Assembly (NCBI GenBank): GCA_023014365.1
Contig: JAEBUN010000009.1
Location: forward strand, 806,001 to 870,000
DNA length: 64,000 nt
Source: Lepiota brunneoincarnata
Lineage: Eukaryota; Basidiomycota; Agaricomycetes; Agaricales; Agaricaceae
Reading direction: 5' to 3'
Shown: one piece after another, positions 1-12,126 of the stretch
How the letters are laid out: the number at the start of each line of letters is the position of its first letter
How positions within the stretch are numbered: the first letter of the stretch is position 1
Translations under genes and position numbers: made by a program
Notes under the pieces: model-generated
The model's input: the letters and a program-made list of their open reading frames with translations, nothing else
What the model was told of the DNA's origin: nothing
Database searches by the model: none

Positions 1-345
1 TCCCATTTTCTCGTCCTGCTTGTGCTATGTATGTACTTTGGTTGTTCGGACTCGCATCCCGCCCCATGGCCAGCTTTTGTGACAAGAGAACAAGTGCCGT
101 CTCGCACCCGGTTGCTTTCATACCTGCCACAGCCACAAAACCGGCACTAGGGATGGTCTGCGGGCGCGATTCTCGACACAGGCTGAATATTAACCTGTCA
201 AACACTTGTCAACTCGTCCTCAGGGCACAATTTAGCACTCAAGACGGCCCTTTATACTTCCCAGCACAGCTCAAACGGCCGCACGTTTTGATCAAGGCCA
301 CTCGGTGCTCTTCCTATCAGAGCTCTTTGCTCTAGCTCCTCACCC
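1..345. other. gene-free left edge / upstream region of CSC1-like A
   Basis: No family-like coding sequence is visible. A 102-codon open frame at 27-335 has no recognisable domain and no exon-like continuation. The stretch probably holds the promoter and 5' UTR of the gene that starts at 346. Confidence 0.4.
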
Positions 346-3300
346 ATGGTCCGTATAGACACTGATGGCTTTAAGGAGGTTTTCGAGGCTGGGAGGAGAC
401 TGGAGCCAACTGCAGTCGGTTTGCAATGGGGGCTGATGGCCGCCCTATCCGTGAGTCACCCCAAGCTCTCTGCGTCTGGCAACCGCTCGAGCTTAACTTC
501 AGCTGATGACAATATTTATCTTCAATGTAATACGACCCAGCAACAAGGCGCGTATGCCTCCATATCTCATGTGTCAGTATTGTCTAACTCATACCAGGTC
601 ATTTACCAACCAAAAGTCAAGTACCATGTTGGTGACAAATCCCCTCCCCGGATATCCAGCAACTTTTTCGGTTGGATGCCCCCTCTCGTGCGAACGAAAG
701 ACCCCGAGTTCGTCCACAAAGTCGGTGTTGACGCCATGGTCTTCTTGCGCTTCGTCCGCCTTCTGCGATGGCTTTTTCTTCTGGTCGCAGTGGTCGCGTG
801 TGGTGTGCTCGTTCCTATCGACTATTTTTATAACCTGGAACATCGACCCAAGGACCTGAATATACTCAGCGCCATGAGCATCAGGGACGTAAAAGGGCCC
901 ATGCTTTATGCGCATGTTGGTGTTGTATACTTTATCACCTTCGCGGTCGTCTTTCTCGCCAATTATCACTGGAAGCAAGTCTTGCAGCTGCGGATCCAGT
1001 GGCTTCAATCACCAGAATACCTACATTCTTTCTACGCACGAACTCTGTGCATCACCCAAGTTCATCCACGAATGCAATCCGATGATGGTATTCACAGTAT
1101 CTTGACCTCGATTAACATGCCATACCCTGCCACTGCCGTCCATATAGGCAGGAACGTAGGCAAACTTCCCGAGCTCATTGAATATCACAATAACGCTGTC
1201 AGAGAACTCGAACGTATACTAGTCAAATATTTAAGAAAAGGCAGGCTGGGAAAGAAGAGGCCAATGATACGCATAGGGGGCTGGTGTTGCTTTGGTGGAC
1301 AGAGGAAAGATGCTATAACATTCTACACGTACGTTCCATTTCACATAAATTACATATTGCTAAAATGGTCTTGCAGAAACAAATTACGGCGGACTGAAGC
1401 CACCATTCACGAGTATCGTGCCCGTATAGATACCCGGCAACCTACCAACTACGGTTTCGCCTCGTTGGCTGCCGTGCCTTACGCCCACATCGTTGCCAAA
1501 GCGCTATCAGGAAAGCATCCACACGGGACAGACATAGATCTGGCTCCAAACCCTCGCGATATTGTGCGTACATATCCGTCATCCCCGTAACTCAGTATTG
1601 ACAGCAGCATTAAAATTAGTTATGGTCCAACATCTCAGAGACACGAGGAATGAGAATCTGGAAGAAGATTCTTGGGTTTCTTTGGCTAGCATTGATCTGC
1701 GTCCTGAGCCTCGTACCCTTGTTCTTCGCGGCCACCCTTGCTAACTTAGACGTCGTATGTCCCTCAACGTCACGACTTGCAGTCTCCTATTCCACTTTTT
1801 AACTTGATCTTCATCACAGATCACTGAAACCGGATATCTACCCTTCCTAGTGACTTGGTCTAGATCATCTCCATGGACATACACTGTTGCCTCCGCCACT
1901 CTCCCACCCATGGCAGCCGGAATAACAACCTTTTTTTTGCCAAGAATCATGCGTCGATTGACAAAGTACATGGGAGCATTCACGCATTCACATCTGGATC
2001 TCGCCGTTATTGCCCGTTACTTCGCGTTTTTAGTTATCAGCCAGCTACTGATATTCACGTTGATTGGGGTTGGGTTCAGTCCGTGCCACCACTCATTCGT
2101 TGAGACTTCGCTGACAGTTGTGCATAGGCCTCGTACTCGAAGTCATCAAAGTCCTGCAAGCCCCAGGTGCTAATCTGTCGACAGTATTCTCTAAGCTCGA
2201 CCGTACGCACATCCTTGTCTGTTTGAGACCATCCCTCACTTTGCATATAGAGCTACCCCAGAATATCAGCAGAACCTACGTCAACCAAGCGGCGTACTGG
2301 CTCAAATGGTTCCCGTAAGTTTTAGCTGCGCTAGTCAACTCAACCGAAGGCCTACTTTCCTCCAGGTTACGTGGACTTCTAACGTTGGTCGATCTCGCTT
2401 CGCTCCCAAGCCTGATCTGGATCCCTTTGAAGACCCAGTATGTATGAGCCGGCTGATATTGATCGTTAGCAGAACCTTGATTTTTGCTCTCTATGAAGCT
2501 TTTTTGGCCAAACACCACGCGATATCCGTGAATGGACAAAGCCGCGTACCTTTGAATATGCCATCTATTAGTGAGTCCTCGTGATTCCTTCCCTCGAACC
2601 TTTACTAATGCAGATGGTCTATAGTTCGAATCTCGTGAGTTAATGTATGTGTCTAGAAAGCTCCTTCTCATCAGAATCAGTTATTCTATGCGGGGGTAGC
2701 CCTTCTCTTCGCACCTTTGGCGCCATTAGTGGCCTTGGCTGCGGCCTTGGTGTTCTGGACAAGCTCCTGGGTCTATAAATACCAACTCATTTACGTTTTC
2801 GTGACGGAGGCAGAGTCAGGCGGAGTAAGGAACCACCTTTCCAGCACCTAATCAAATTATTGATCACTCTCGCGCAGCGATTGTGGAACGTTGTCATCAA
2901 CCGCCTCCTCGCCTCGACTATTTTCATGCAACTACTAATGATTCTCAGTACGCCTGTGTCCTTCTATTCGTGATAGTACCGCCTAAATCACTGCTCCTAG
3001 CAATTGGCCTTCAGTATAACTTTGCGCTTCCACAAACGCTCTTGACCGTACCTCCCGTACTCGTCATCCTAGGTTTCAAGCTCTACATCCACCGCGTCTA
3101 TCTCTCAAGATTTAGGTACTTCGTACCACGGCAAGAAGACTTTGCTCAGATAGCACATTACTCCGCCAACGCAGACGCAACGTCAAACAAGTTAGAGAGG
3201 CGATTCGGACACCCAGCCTTACACGCGAAATTATATACGCCTATGTTGCACTCCAAGATGATGCCATTGTTGCGAGAAGTATATAAGGGCAGGTTAGAGG

Positions 3301-3963
3301 AGGAAGAGAAGCCGTTCGTGCCCCACCAAGGTACTCCGGCGCGAAGCCGAGGTGTTGGTTCCGCTCCTGGTTCCACTCGCGGACCCTGGATGCAAAATAT
3401 GCAGCTGGTGTATGACATACAGTTCTCTGGTATCGACCAGGTAAAGATCTCTCCTGCACATTCCGGCTGACTTCTTCATCTCAATTGCTTGTCCTCAGAA
3501 TGATTTGGAATACGACCCAGCACTGTACGCTCACGATCACGACGAAGTTGACTGGGAGACGAGTTCTGCCCCCTTGCCACCCTATGAGGAGAGACCAAAA
3601 CACAACTGGTCATCATTAACCCACTTCAACAGCCCATCGCCCGCTATCATTGAAGAGGAACGGTTTGGTCTCCTGGGCCCGAGCACGGAATATTATCCGC
3701 CTGGCAATATCCACCAATATCCACCCCCAGGTTCCAGTCGAGCCTCATACCCACAGGGTCTACCCCCAGGTGCCGCCGCGGCTCGGTACGAGGATCAGGG
3801 GGTGACTCGATATGCGGCTTTGACATCTGGCCATGCACAAGCTGGCTCTTCCGGCTCTCGTAGTGCCCGGCATCATGCTAGCTGGACTGCCGGTGAGCCC
3901 GGACACCATCGTATGTATTCTAGTCAGCATTGGCAACACGGATCTACTGGAGGGTGGCACTAG
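346..3963 (+). CDS. CSC1/OSCA-like (DUF221) membrane channel, copy A
   Basis: This is a calcium-permeable, osmo- or mechanosensitive channel-type protein of the CSC1/RSN1/OSCA-TMEM63 family. Members sit in the plasma membrane or endomembranes. I model 15 exons: 346-450, 503-547, 598-1328, 1377-1563, 1620-1754, 1820-2078, 2128-2202, 2251-2314, 2366-2437, 2499-2570, 2625-2634, 2681-2824, 2878-2947, 3001-3440, 3499-3963. They sum to 958 codons in one open frame (957 aa). The N-terminus has a membrane segment. Residues about 60-290 carry the next helices and the start of the cytosolic RSN1/PHM7 domain, with motifs such as FGWMPPLVRTKDPEF, ILTSINMPYPATAVHIGR and KLRRTEA. The multi-helix core (FARYFAFLVISQ-like, SSWVYKYQLIYVF, FGHPALH) runs to about residue 690. 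The tail is Pro/Ser/Gly-rich and presumably cytosolic. The second intron (548-597) begins with GC, and exon 11 is only 10 nt. Both features are supported by the matching junctions in paralogue B at 34156-38047. The function is inferred from the family, and the ion selectivity is unknown. Confidence 0.9.
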
Positions 3964-4176
3964 GACTTGAGGAAAAACTTCTTTTTTTTTTTGGGTTTTG
4001 GTCAGACTGTCGTATCCCTACTTGGACTTGTATCTGAGGGACATGGGAATTAATATATGTAGGAACAGATATTTTCATTGCAATATTTATTTTCTAGTAG
4101 GGGGTTCTGATGTGGTATGTTTGACCTCGAGCCAATTTTTGTTGGGCTGCCCCTTCCAGCTACCCAAATAACAGAC

Positions 4177-4979
4177 ATGTCGGACCCTAGGCCTCAGCCC
4201 TCAACCCTCGATGCCTACATTACATCTGGGAAGCCAGCTCCGAAAGTGATAGCCACTTCGGCAGAAATCCGCGACCGTGGTTCCATTTTTGTCGCAAACA
4301 TACTCGGTGCAACATCCCCAGAAGAGGCTAAATCTCATGTTAAACACGTCAAATACGTGCTACACGGGGACAAACCAGCCTCGCATGAAGTCGCCGCGTG
4401 GCGGTGTATGGTGGTCAAACGCGGCAAGACAGGGTTAGGGGGTCCAGAGGAATTTGAGTTGGCAACCGGGAGTCTGGATGACGGAGAGAAGTGGGCTGGG
4501 AATAGGGTTTTGAAAGTGATGCAGGGTTTGGCTATTATCGATGCTGTGGTTATCGTTAGTCGTTGGTAAGTAATGATCCTGCACTGCGATTCGAGAGATT
4601 GCGATAATTGTTCCCTGATAGGTATGGAGGGACACTCCTTGGACCATCAAGGTTCGACCACATTGAGACTTGCACTGCAGAAGTCTGCAGAAGTTTCAAG
4701 CGCTCTGAAGAACTACGCGAATCCATTGCAATTCTCGAGACTCTAGACGTTCTTCTGGCAGGTCTCCGTGAAGAACTAAAGACATACCAGACGAACTCGT
4801 CGAGTTCTAATCCAAACCAACCGTCAGACAAAGCTCAGACCGGTGCCGGCGAACAGACAGAGAAAAAGCAGGCGGACTACTCTTCAATTGACCTCGTCAA
4901 GGCACACCGGCTGATCAAAGCTCGAGAAAATGCCATCAAGTGGGTCAAGGACGAGCTACACTCCAAGGGCGTGAAGTAG
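4177..4979 (+). CDS. IMPACT/YigZ (UPF0029) domain protein
   Basis: Two exons (4177-4565 and 4622-4979) encode about 248 aa. The intron interrupts the hallmark SRW-YGGTLLGPSRFDHI motif (tg|g codon), which is typical of the UPF0029/Impact N-terminal domain with its ribosomal-S5-domain-2 fold. In yeast Yih1 and mammalian IMPACT this domain is joined to an RWD domain and restrains Gcn2 activation. Here no RWD domain is vis­ible, so the protein resembles the stand-alone bacterial YigZ layout. The N-terminal part contains the usual IRDRGSIFVA and AKSHVKHVK segments. The C-terminal third is charged and probably helical, with a Ser/Asn/Gln-rich linker around residues 165-195. An in-frame ATG also exists at 4117. 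I prefer 4177 because the residues before it do not look conserved, but this is a weak argument. It follows the CSC1-like gene on the same strand. A role in Gcn2 control is possible but not shown. Confidence 0.82.
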
Positions 4980-6408
4980 AAATAATAGTCGCCCCACCAG
5001 AGAGTCCAGACTATCGCCCCCGCTATCTCCAACGCTTCGCGTTCGAGCCCAACCATGCAATCTGTTCATCATCGGTCCTCATCGGCTCCTATCACTGCTT
5101 CGGAGCCAGAAGGGGTGTGTACATTGACTCAGACAATGCTTCCCTCGCATTCCTCAGCCTATTATGAACTTCTAATCCCGAGTCACAAGTCATACCGCCC
5201 GTCGATGGAACGGATTTTCATTGTTTTCCGCGTCCTCGTTCCCTAATCGTGCATCACCAAAATTTTGCTCGCACCACCCACGAGAATATTACAGCATCGT
5301 AACCGCCGATTGCAAACTTCTCTTCAACCCAAAAAAGACAGCCTTCTTGGAAGCGATCGAGCATGCTAGTGACTCGGGAACAAAACTTTCGATGACGAGC
5401 GACGCAAAGATAGGGTTTGGTGCGATGGCATCCCCCTTCACATGCTAGCGCCGCAGAAATTATACCACATATTGCCGTAGTAAGAAGTCGTATGGCGTAG
5501 TTGAGCTGGGGGTCCAAAACGGCCACTGTGGGACACTGACTCACTGATCGCAATTGTATATAATACAACGCGTGTGGTGATGTGGGCACCACCGCTTGGG
5601 CTCTGGTCCGTGTGCATACCGAAGCTCGAGTTTGGTTGGTGGGGCAGCACTGCAATTTCATGTGGCGAGAGCAATGCTGTCGCATACCATCGCTGTAATA
5701 CTCCTCCCTAAGCGAGCACCCCCCTCCCCCCCCAACGGGAAGACGGCACACTAAAATGAGGCATATAGTATTCCCTTTGAGCCACCTTGATGGGAAAGAG
5801 GCAGTTCCCGAGTCAACCGTCCCCCAAGCACCCGCTAATCGGACCTCCGGTCCTTTTTGTGTCTCCTCTAGTATTGTCGATATTGGTACATCGTCTCATG
5901 ATCACGGCTGCAACTTGCTTGTTTTGTAGTCTCGATTGAGTTATAGATACATCTCCAGGGACCAATGTAGTGCCTCAAGGAAGATAGGTATACATGGCCT
6001 GCTTGTCGAATTGGACAGATTGGACGGTGCTCAACCGTGATGGTACACAGGGGTGCTCGAATTGAGCGGCAACAGCTGTTTGAGGAAGAAGGGCTACTGC
6101 ATTACAACTAACAGGACCTCTTGCTTGGTGGATAGGTTTCCCTGCGAGAACTCAGGAAACAGCACAGTGTACAGTACCTGTATTGGCTCGGGAATGGCAC
6201 GGAGTAGAAGAAGCGCGCGGCCATATGCACGCCTCGCCTCGTCCGCTGGCATCATGAGCGCCTATGGTATTGAGCGCTTCAGGCCTAGGATGACCGTGCT
6301 GTGCGGAACAATTGACACGACTGAAAAGATTGGAAATAAATATCCCTGTTATTATGGTATAATACCGACACCGTTCACCAATCTATGAACGAATGTCCAG
6401 AATGTAGA
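4980..6408. other. gene-free stretch between IMPACT-like gene and RER1
   Basis: About 1.4 kb with no supported gene. Open frames of 60-165 codons occur on both strands (for example 5254-5751 minus), but they show no domain, no compositional bias and no splice-consistent extension. The left part is likely the 3' UTR of the IMPACT-like gene, and the right end the 3' UTR of RER1. Confidence 0.5.
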
Positions 6409-7275
6409 CTATTTCGCACCACCATAGCGAGCCTTGCGTCCGATATCAAAGGGGACATATTTGTATTTGATCATATGTCCTTGAAAAAAATTAGCGCGTG
6501 ACCCTGAGAATCGCAGGAAAGTAACATACTGTATCTGACGTCTCATGGTAAGGGTGAAGAGAACGAAGAAATAGACAACGAGAATGGGCCAATACACAGG
6601 AACATCAAAGACCTCGGAGGTGGTGCAAAAGAGGGCGACAACGGTGGCGCGGGTGGAAGAAAGCCTTGAGGGATATGTGAACAAAGAGTTCGTGGACGAC
6701 GTGAAGCGGCATACCAAAATTGCCATTCGGGCAAACGTCGCACAAAGGGACGAAATTCGTCGTCTCTTTGAGATGGAAGAGGGCTGGTCTCGGCCTCTCC
6801 ACCTCCTTCGATTTCATCCGCCAAAAGGTCATCTTGAAGCGAAGGATCGAATTTAGGTTGGAGGAAGGCCAATAGGAGGTTCAGGAGATAAATGGCGTGA
6901 GCGTCTGAGGATATTGTTAGAACGGAAGCGGGATATATGTATGGGTATGTACGCACAACAAACTGCGTAATATGCACGACAACCAATCAACTATCGTCTC
7001 GGCGTAGGAGTATCTTGACATACCTATATACCACTGAACGAACAAAATTTCAGCATCGGTTACCAGCACGAACAGAACGCGCGACTCACCCCTTGGGCAA
7101 GGAGTATCCTTAACATAAATATCGACAGCAAACCAGCAGTCGCAAGCCAGCGGTGGAAGATGTGAGGTGTCCACCGGTCTAAAATTTGCTGATATTGGCG
7201 TTTGAGTTTCGTGTATTGTGCGGAGACATTTTGGACAGGGGAGGGTTCCAGGCCAGAGCTAGTATCCGACATCAT
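6409..7275 (-). CDS. RER1: RER1, Golgi-to-ER retrieval receptor
   Basis: Rer1 is a four-helix Golgi membrane protein that returns escaped ER membrane proteins in COPI vesicles. The exon model is 7275-7090, 7033-7024 (10 nt), 6962-6957 (6 nt), 6904-6715, 6664-6540 and 6479-6409, giving 195 aa, close to the usual 188-200. Family blocks are clear: [75 protein letters not shown] and [14 protein letters not shown]. The tiny exons 2 and 3 are needed to produce the conserved WYIVxYA block, and they are bounded by AG and GT with normal 52-61-nt introns. The last junction is uncertain. The model uses a weak donor (c|gtcaga) and loses three residues of the conserved RRQI-HMIKY block. The better donor (ca|gtatgt) would need a one-base correction near 6479. 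It is divergent from the kinase gene at 7556. Confidence 0.88.
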
Positions 7276-7555
7276 AATTTCGTAAAAAATTTTACCACAG
7301 AGAGGGAAAGGTAGAGGTGGAGGACGGGTGTTGAATGTTAAAAATGACCAAGTGCGAGGTTGCTGATGAATGTGTTCGTCTCTCGTTGGTCAGGTACGCC
7401 CTCACTGTGAATGCCCCAAACATATTCAAGCGGAGTCTAGGAATTGAATCCCAGCTGTTCTTATCCACTAGAGCTGTAACAGGCTGTAACAGGCTGCAAC
7501 GGACCGGAGACCATCAAATGGGACGGCCAAGTATATCTCTCCTTCACAACACTCA

Positions 7556-8589
7556 ATGGCGACACCCACCACGCTCGAGGTGGTCGCGAAAGCATATCTT
7601 GGACCAGTTGCCAAGTGCCAGGAGACCCCTCTTCGTGGGGCTGCAAGGACCCCAAGGCTCAGGGAAAACCTATCTCTCCGCCAAACTTCACGACTACTTG
7701 ACTTCAGAACCCCATCATCTCAGGATCGTTCTCTTCTCTATAGACGATCTCTACCTTCCATATACTGGGCTTGAAGAACTTGCTGCATCTCTACCTCTCA
7801 ATCCTTTGTGGCAGGGGCGAGGCCAACCAGGAACACATGACGTTGACCTTGGCGTATGCGTTTTGACTGCACTCAGGGATGGGACACACAACGTCGAATT
7901 GCCACGATTTGATAAGAGCCTGTATGATGGACACGGGGACCGTCTGCCATCGGACGGGTCTGGTGTGGTCGTTCAACAGCCACCTCCCGTTGACATCGTT
8001 ATTTTGGAGGGTTGGTGTGTCGGTTTCTATCCCATCGCGGGAGATAACCTCGATAGACTATGGAATGGTGTATGGAAAGAGGAGCAGAAAAGGCTGGGAC
8101 TATCTGAAGACACATTCTGCCGCAAAAGAGACGTGGAGAGGATAAACGAGATACTTGTCAACTATCAGCGGCTCTGGAGCTTTTTCCATACCTTCATTCA
8201 AGTAAGCGTCACGCTCAACAGCAATGGCCCCTTACCATTGTTTCCCTCAGATAAAACCGTCTTCTTTTGACTCAAAGGATTCTCCATTTTCAAAATACAG
8301 TATCATCTATCAGTGGCGCCTCGAACAAGAACATTACATGAAGGCCAACAATGGGGGAAAGGGAATGTCTGATGAGGCTGTTAAGGGGTGGGTTTGTTGT
8401 CTCTTAGTGGCCTGGGGCGGTACTGACTCAGGAATTACAGGTTCGTCGACCGCTATATCCCAGGCTACGTCTTCTTTAGCGACGTATCCCCTGAACGAGC
8501 AATGATTGATCCTACCGCAATGGATCGGAAAGGGTCTCAGCGTCCTTATCGACGACCAGAGGCAGTTTATAGGAGCTGTTAAATTTTGA
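7556..8589 (+). CDS. glycerate kinase-like P-loop kinase (YGR205W/Tda10 type), broken by two single-base offsets
   Basis: This is an ATP-dependent kinase of the plant glycerate 3-kinase / yeast YGR205W (Tda10) family. The core is clear: Walker A GPQGSGKT, the IVLFSIDDLYLPYTGL segment, PRFDKSLYDGHGDR, VDIVILEGWCVGF, and YQWRLEQEHYMK followed by GMSDEAV and FVDRYIPGY. Exons end or begin at 8201, 8251-8387 and 8441. Two offsets disturb it. The likely N-terminus (MATPTTLEVVAK from 7556) is one base out of frame with the core that starts HILDQLPSARRPLF, with the extra base near 7593. The likely C-terminus (QWIGKGLSVLIDDQRQ, stop 8587-8589) is one base out of frame after MIDP, near 8511. Without correction, the open frame would start upstream (ATG 7518 or 7335) and stop at 8582 with a non-conserved end. 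It is either a recently damaged gene or has sequence errors. The substrate is inferred from the family only. Confidence 0.78.
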
Positions 8590-11500
8590 TCCTGGAACTC
8601 GTTACTCCTTGGTAAAGCCATGAAACACCGTTCCTTCTTCCCGAGCTCAATTTTAAGTATCAAAAGTGGTTTTCCATCTGTCAACGCTAAACGCTTTCCA
8701 CTCTAAGAGTGGTTCCTCATTCAGGAGCTATCGTCCCCGAGTCTCATCATCGCTGTTCCACGTGCGGCTTGACCCCGAGCCAGAAAGGACCTTGCGGATC
8801 CGTCCTCGCATCCGCGTTCTTGTCTTCTGTGTCGCAACAGCTTTTCACCAACTAAATTTGGCTTTTGATGCTCTTGTGCTCTGCAAACATGAACTAGATC
8901 ACAACAACGTCTCTTGACGCTATGACGAAATACTTCTTCTGGCTCCAGAGCCCCGCTAAACCAGAAAGGAGCCGCGCTATTGGCTGATAGACCCGATGAG
9001 AGGCACAGGAGTGGCTGACATAAAGGAGGCCACGGTCATAGCAGGTTGGACGATTGATCCTGTTTACAAAAACCAGCAACACCGCATCCAATGCGGCTGA
9101 TATCAAATGGTCTTCGTAGACGGCAGATCCACCAGTGTAATGCTACCAGTCTATCCGGGTTCGACAAGGGCTCCCGGTACCAATGTGGAGTCTTAAGGCT
9201 TGGCGACTGCGCATCGAGGAATCATGGTCCAAGAATATCAATTTCTCGAATGTCTTTAGTCCAGGAGGCCAGCTTATAGACACAATGCAGTGTTTGAAAA
9301 TCTCAGCCGGTAAACATTGGCCGTCGAAATTGGCTAGGCGTTACGCACTACCCTCGGCCAGCTTGACACAGACGCGTGGGCCATCAACGGTGGACATGCG
9401 AACATCGCACATCGCAGTTGCCCGGCTTCCCGCAGACATCTGAAAAGAAGTCAGAGGATCTTCTCACCGCAAGACTTGTACGAATGTTCAGGATTTCAAC
9501 GCACAAAACTACGGCACGCCATGTGTGCCCGCTCCAAGCTGCGGAGCGGCTGTGTGCATGAACTTGGCGTTTGTGAGTCGTCAATTTGCCAGCAATGCGA
9601 CCAAGCCAAAATGGAGGGGTGAAAGTCGTCCCCCTAAGTGCCTTAACTATGCCCGAGACGGAGAAAATTTGCTCCACCCCCGCACTGTAAATGTTACCGA
9701 CGACACAATGACTTGATGTTCGTACTCCTGAAAACTTTGAATAAAGTGCTAAGGCTCACAGCCATGGTACTCGGTGAACGTCCATCCGCCCGAGTAAGTC
9801 CCGTTCCGTGCGACGTGAAGTGTGGTGGCTCGGGAACCGGCCGCATGCTGCTTTCCAGCGAGTCGTACGATGTCCGCTCGGACTCTGCGCCTGGATCGTA
9901 TGTAACGAGAGTCGCATTGAGTCAGCGGCAATCAATACTTGAATGTGGAACTTTCAGTGGAACGGGTCACTTAGGCTGACATAAAGCTGTGTCCGTAATA
10001 TATATGTCCCAGTCACGTGATTCGATTCGGGTGCAAAGTAGCCGGCAATATTCAATCATTTCTGTTTAGTGGGCCCCCGTAAGGTCGGAGCACAAATGTG
10101 GGAGGAACTTGGAAAATCAAATCCGGACTTTGCTGTATGACGTTCAACAAATTCAAACAGGTAAAAACAAACTAAATTCCAAATTTAGCAGGATCTGGGG
10201 CAGAAGTGTGACTCTGAGTGGGTCATAGACTTCATAGTCCATTGGCGGGAGATCTATCCATACATTATTAGACCTAATCATTCCGCTCACTGTGGGGATA
10301 GGCAAAAACAGCGCCCGACTTAGTTGGTCACGTCTGAGACGCCTACGCAGCGAAGACATCCGAGTGGAGCGGTCTGATGCCGCGGCGAGAACTGCTCGGG
10401 TTTGCTAGTAGATTATAGAATGCTCGGAGATGGTTGTATAAATGAGAAAGACGGACAAGAGACAGGATGCATGGTTCGAGAGCAGAGTTACCGTGACCAC
10501 TACCCGGTTTCCGACGTCGATGGTTGGTTTAATAGGGCAAGTAGGGTTGATTTATTCCAGGGATTGGTTTTCCCTGCACCAATTACTCTCGCTCGCCAGA
10601 TGGAGACCCAGCCGCACGACACCGCGCGGGCCACCATTGGAGATGATAAGGACCCGAGTCTCCTGAGATAGTCGGACCATCAATAGAGGCGCGACGGTAC
10701 TCGAACGTTTGTCGAGGGCGCTCATCTTCGGCATATTGGTTGCTGTTTTAGAAGTTATGTCATACCCATTATAGACGTGATTAGATGGAATTCTGGTGGA
10801 CATGCTCCTCGTTGAATAGGCACGGAGATTGAGATACCAAAAAAAAATGCTGTATTATGCAGTGATTCAAGAAGGCTAACTACCGACTAGGACCACACCC
10901 TGATCGCGACTACAGTATTGGTTGAAAGCTGTCGCCTGATGCTCGAGTTCAGGAACAATGGGGTTAGATTGTGCCTATTCACATTGATCACATTGCTGTT
11001 GAACGTCGTATACTACAAGCCAAGGGGATTATGATCTCTATCACGGTGACCTTTATTTATTTTATTTGGAAGGGCGCAGGGCGCATGGGCTATATGTAGA
11101 CAATGCGAGAGAATATCGATGACTTGCAGTGTTGGGTGTTGATGGAAGCTCTCAGAGAAAAAGTGGGATGATTTGAGAATAATCTTCCAAGTGAGCGCTG
11201 AGAAACTATCTTCAGACAAAATTTGTGTCCCTAGACCACCGAGGTCGCCGGCGGCGCGCATGTCAATTTGACAGAGCGGAAGAACCGCCGAACGACTACC
11301 CCCAACCCCAAAGCTCATCGTGGGCGGTATTTGTCAGATGTGGTGACGACAGAGACAGTTGTTATCAAAATTTCGACATGGATCAATCAGATATCAAGAA
11401 AACTGTGCTCTAACCCACGACGATGATCACTCGACAGTGTGTCGGGTACTACGTTATAAGTTGATGGTAACAGAGCAGTGGCAGAAAAAAGCTGTTTATT

Positions 11501-12126
11501 TTTTTGTTCCTTACACAATAAGGCGACGACCTTACCTGACTAGGCCCGGTACAGCTTGGGAGCCAGCTAGCCACAGAGGCAGGAAGCTTACATGGGCTAG
11601 TGAAAAGCCGTTAATGGTCAGCAGCGGTGGCTATTGCCGCTACAGTGTTCCTGAGCCTAGAAGATTCCTCCTTATGCGAAACATAGGACAAGGGGATTTG
11701 CGAAGTACGGGAAACAGCATTTTGTGCTATTGAATTAGGGGTTGGCCGGCCCCGGTGCTGGGACAACGGTGCCCATAGTTGGGGGCAGTGACTTATTGTG
11801 GTTGTGTCACAGGCACGGTGGATGTGACACAAGGTATGGAACAATCGATCGGGTGGTCACTGCAGAATATGTACTCGACTTTATAAGGGGATTGGAGGAG
11901 CAACGTTCTGCAGTGCGACTCATATTAACGCAAGCTCGTTTCATTCTAAGGACTGCATAAGCCACCCGCCAGGGAGGAGCGATTGTAAGTGTGATCAATC
12001 GTAAACGGCATGCCATGCGCTGAAAAAAATTTTTTGTCCAGCACCATATATAACCATCCCCCGGCTTGCACAGCTGCCCCAAACTGATATTCCGATTACA
12101 GTACTCTACTTTTCGTGCGTCAAACC
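8590..12126. other. 3.5-kb gene-free stretch before the cyclin gene
   Basis: I see no coding segment with a family signature or splice-consistent exons on either strand. Open frames are short (60-175 codons). The longest, 11807-12331 minus, overlaps the first exons of the cyclin gene in antisense and has no features of its own. No terminal repeats, transposase motif or tRNA was recognised. The right end contains the cyclin promoter. Confidence 0.5.
12047..12053 (+). promoter_or_regulatory. TATA box of the cyclin gene
   Basis: A TATATAA element lies 74 bases upstream of the cyclin ATG at 12127, in a pyrimidine-rich context that continues to the start codon. This is a good position for a fungal core promoter. 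No other activator site was identified. Confidence 0.55.

Noticed and set aside
5254..5751. 165-codon minus-strand open frame after the IMPACT-like gene
   Set aside because: Cys/Arg-rich without a recognisable motif. Overlapping frames on both strands have similar lengths, as expected by chance.
8590..12126. Transposon or retroelement in the large gene-free stretches
   Set aside because: No reverse transcriptase, integrase or transposase motif, no long terminal or inverted repeats, and no target-site duplications were recognised by eye.
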